A stretch of DNA of 5,396 nucleotides from positions 1-5,396 of the forward strand of contig JAEOSL010000166.1 of assembly GCA_016840385.1 (NCBI GenBank), written 5' to 3'. The position numbers and the translations under genes were made by a program. The stretch is from Candidatus Thorarchaeota archaeon (GTDB taxonomy: Archaea; Asgardarchaeota; Thorarchaeia; Thorarchaeales; Thorarchaeaceae). Below, in pieces: positions 4,936-5,396 of this stretch (its first letter is position 1; each line of letters begins with the position of its first letter). The notes beneath the pieces are model-generated. The model had not been told where the DNA came from. It saw only the letters and a list, made by a program, of their open reading frames with translations, and searched no databases.

Positions 4936-5360
4936 GCACCACCTCCTGCTTTGAGCGGACTAGGTCCAAGCGGTCGGAGGGACTCTGTCATCTCCGATAT
5001 GCCCTCAGCCCATTGCTGTCCTTCTGAGGCACTTGCCCATAGAAGCTTGAGTCGAGAGGGATGTAGACCAATTGTCTTCATTGCCATCTCTAAAGCCTTG
5101 AATCTAACCTCAGTTCTATGGTTTCCCGTAGAATAATGGCAATCGCCAATATGACAGCCCGTTACCATTACACCATCTGCCCCACCTTTGAATGCTTCAA
5201 CCACCATCGTAGGGTCAACTCGACCTGAACACATCAGACGAATGACCTTTGCATTCGGCGGATGCTGAATGCGAGAGATTCCCGCCAAGTCAGCACCACC
5301 ATACGAGCACCAATTGCACGTGAAAGCAACAATACTTGGTTCGTACTTCTTACGACTCAT
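4932..5360 (-). CDS. mvhD: MvhD-like [2Fe-2S] electron-transfer protein
   Basis: A 142-residue protein of the MvhD/FrhD-like delta-subunit family, about the usual length. It shows all the characteristic cysteines: FTCNWCSYGGADLAG (C15, C18), LMCSGRVDP (C44) and GCHIGDCHY (C69, C74), plus the family's LLWASASEGQQWAE near the C terminus. In methanogens MvhD carries one [2Fe-2S] cluster and hands electrons from the F420-non-reducing hydrogenase, or from formate dehydrogenase, to HdrA. In QmoB and some HdrA proteins the same domain is fused at the C terminus. Here it is a separate gene just upstream of the two HdrA-like genes. The ATG at 5360 has AAAGGAG 10 bases upstream; the stop overlaps the next ATG. 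Its electron donor (a hydrogenase or dehydrogenase) is not in the window. Confidence 0.95.
   Translation of the reverse strand: MSRKKYEPSIVAFTCNWCSYGGADLAGISRIQHPPNAKVIRLMCSGRVDPTMVVEAFKGGADGVMVTGCHIGDCHYSTGNHRTEVRFKALEMAMKTIGLHPSRLKLLWASASEGQQWAEGISEMTESLRPLGPSPLKAGGGA
4939..4946 (-). promoter_or_regulatory. Shine-Dalgarno for the short HdrA, inside the end of mvhD
   Basis: Minus-strand GGAGGTGG codes for the terminal glycines of MvhD. The GGAGG core is 6 bases before the ATG at 4935 and 9 before the ATG at 4932. Other strong sites in the window use 9 bases, which mildly favours 4932. Confidence 0.75.
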
Positions 5361-5396
5361 TGTATCAACTCTCCTTTAGCTTGTACCGCAGCTAAT
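5357..5396 (-). CDS. Possible C-terminal end of the gene preceding mvhD
   Basis: On the minus strand one frame is open from the right edge and ends at a TGA (5359-5357) that overlaps the mvhD ATG as ATGA. It would encode the tail LAAVQAKGELIQ. The same overlap style joins the other genes of the operon, which makes this frame the best candidate. A second frame closes earlier with a TAA at 5378-5376, also possible. Twelve residues do not allow identification; HdrB, HdrC or another oxidoreductase subunit would fit the context but nothing shows it. Confidence 0.4.
   Translation of the reverse strand, partial: LAAVQAKGELIQ
5371..5377 (-). promoter_or_regulatory. Shine-Dalgarno for mvhD
   Basis: Minus-strand AAAGGAG lies 10 bases before the ATG at 5360 and supports that start. 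It falls within the putative tail of a preceding gene, so mvhD is probably not the first gene of the operon. Confidence 0.6.

Noticed and set aside
1850..5360. That the operon proves methanogenesis or sulfate reduction
   Set aside because: HdrA- and MvhD-like proteins occur in many anaerobes outside those pathways; no HdrB/HdrC, hydrogenase, Mcr, Apr or QmoC gene is visible here.
1..5396. CRISPR arrays, tRNA or rRNA genes, insertion sequences
   Set aside because: No regularly spaced repeats, cloverleaf-like sequence, rRNA signature or transposase reading frame was seen; nearly all of the window is accounted for by genes.

Overview
The window looks archaeal. Translation starts show strong GGAGGTG-type Shine-Dalgarno sites, and the intergenic regions hold TATA-box-like AT tracts close to start codons. 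The main content is a gene set for a heterodisulfide-reductase-type (Hdr) electron-transfer complex. Base composition is moderate, with no sign of a thermophile-like or extreme bias. I suspect an uncultured anaerobic lineage (Asgard- or Bathyarchaeia-like), but this is an impression and nothing in the window proves it.

Layout, left to right: (1) the 3' end of a plus-strand gene that enters from the left (to 80); (2) a convergent small three-helix membrane protein on the minus strand (90-359); (3) a 190-bp divergent intergenic region with promoter-like sequence and two abutting palindromes; (4) a TetR-family repressor on the plus strand (551-1132); (5) a 95-bp spacer with another inverted repeat and then a DUF3303-like 81-aa protein with a GTG start (1228-1473); (6) a short convergent gap with a perfect 9-bp stem hairpin; (7) a tightly packed minus-strand operon from 5396 down to 1501. 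Its order of transcription is: the end of an unidentified upstream gene, an MvhD-like [2Fe-2S] protein (4932-5360), a short HdrA-like flavoprotein (3592-4935), a long HdrA-like flavoprotein (1850-3592), and a small winged-helix protein (1501-1848).

The operon genes overlap or abut by one to four bases, so they are almost certainly co-transcribed and translationally coupled. The two HdrA-like proteins are complementary. The 447-aa one has the flavin domain with the inserted two-cluster ferredoxin, but lacks the HdrA N-terminal domain and C-terminal ferredoxin. The 580-aa one has the N-terminal domain and C-terminal ferredoxin, but lacks the inserted ferredoxin. Together with MvhD they probably form an asymmetric flavin/Fe-S module that links a two-electron donor (hydrogenase, formate dehydrogenase or similar, encoded elsewhere) to ferredoxin and a second acceptor. 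This resembles QmoA/QmoB and HdrA-MvhD. No hydrogenase, HdrB or HdrC gene is visible in the window, so the physiological partner is open.

The left part (membrane protein, TetR, DUF3303-like protein) looks like a separate regulatory and accessory neighbourhood with no visible functional tie to the Hdr operon.
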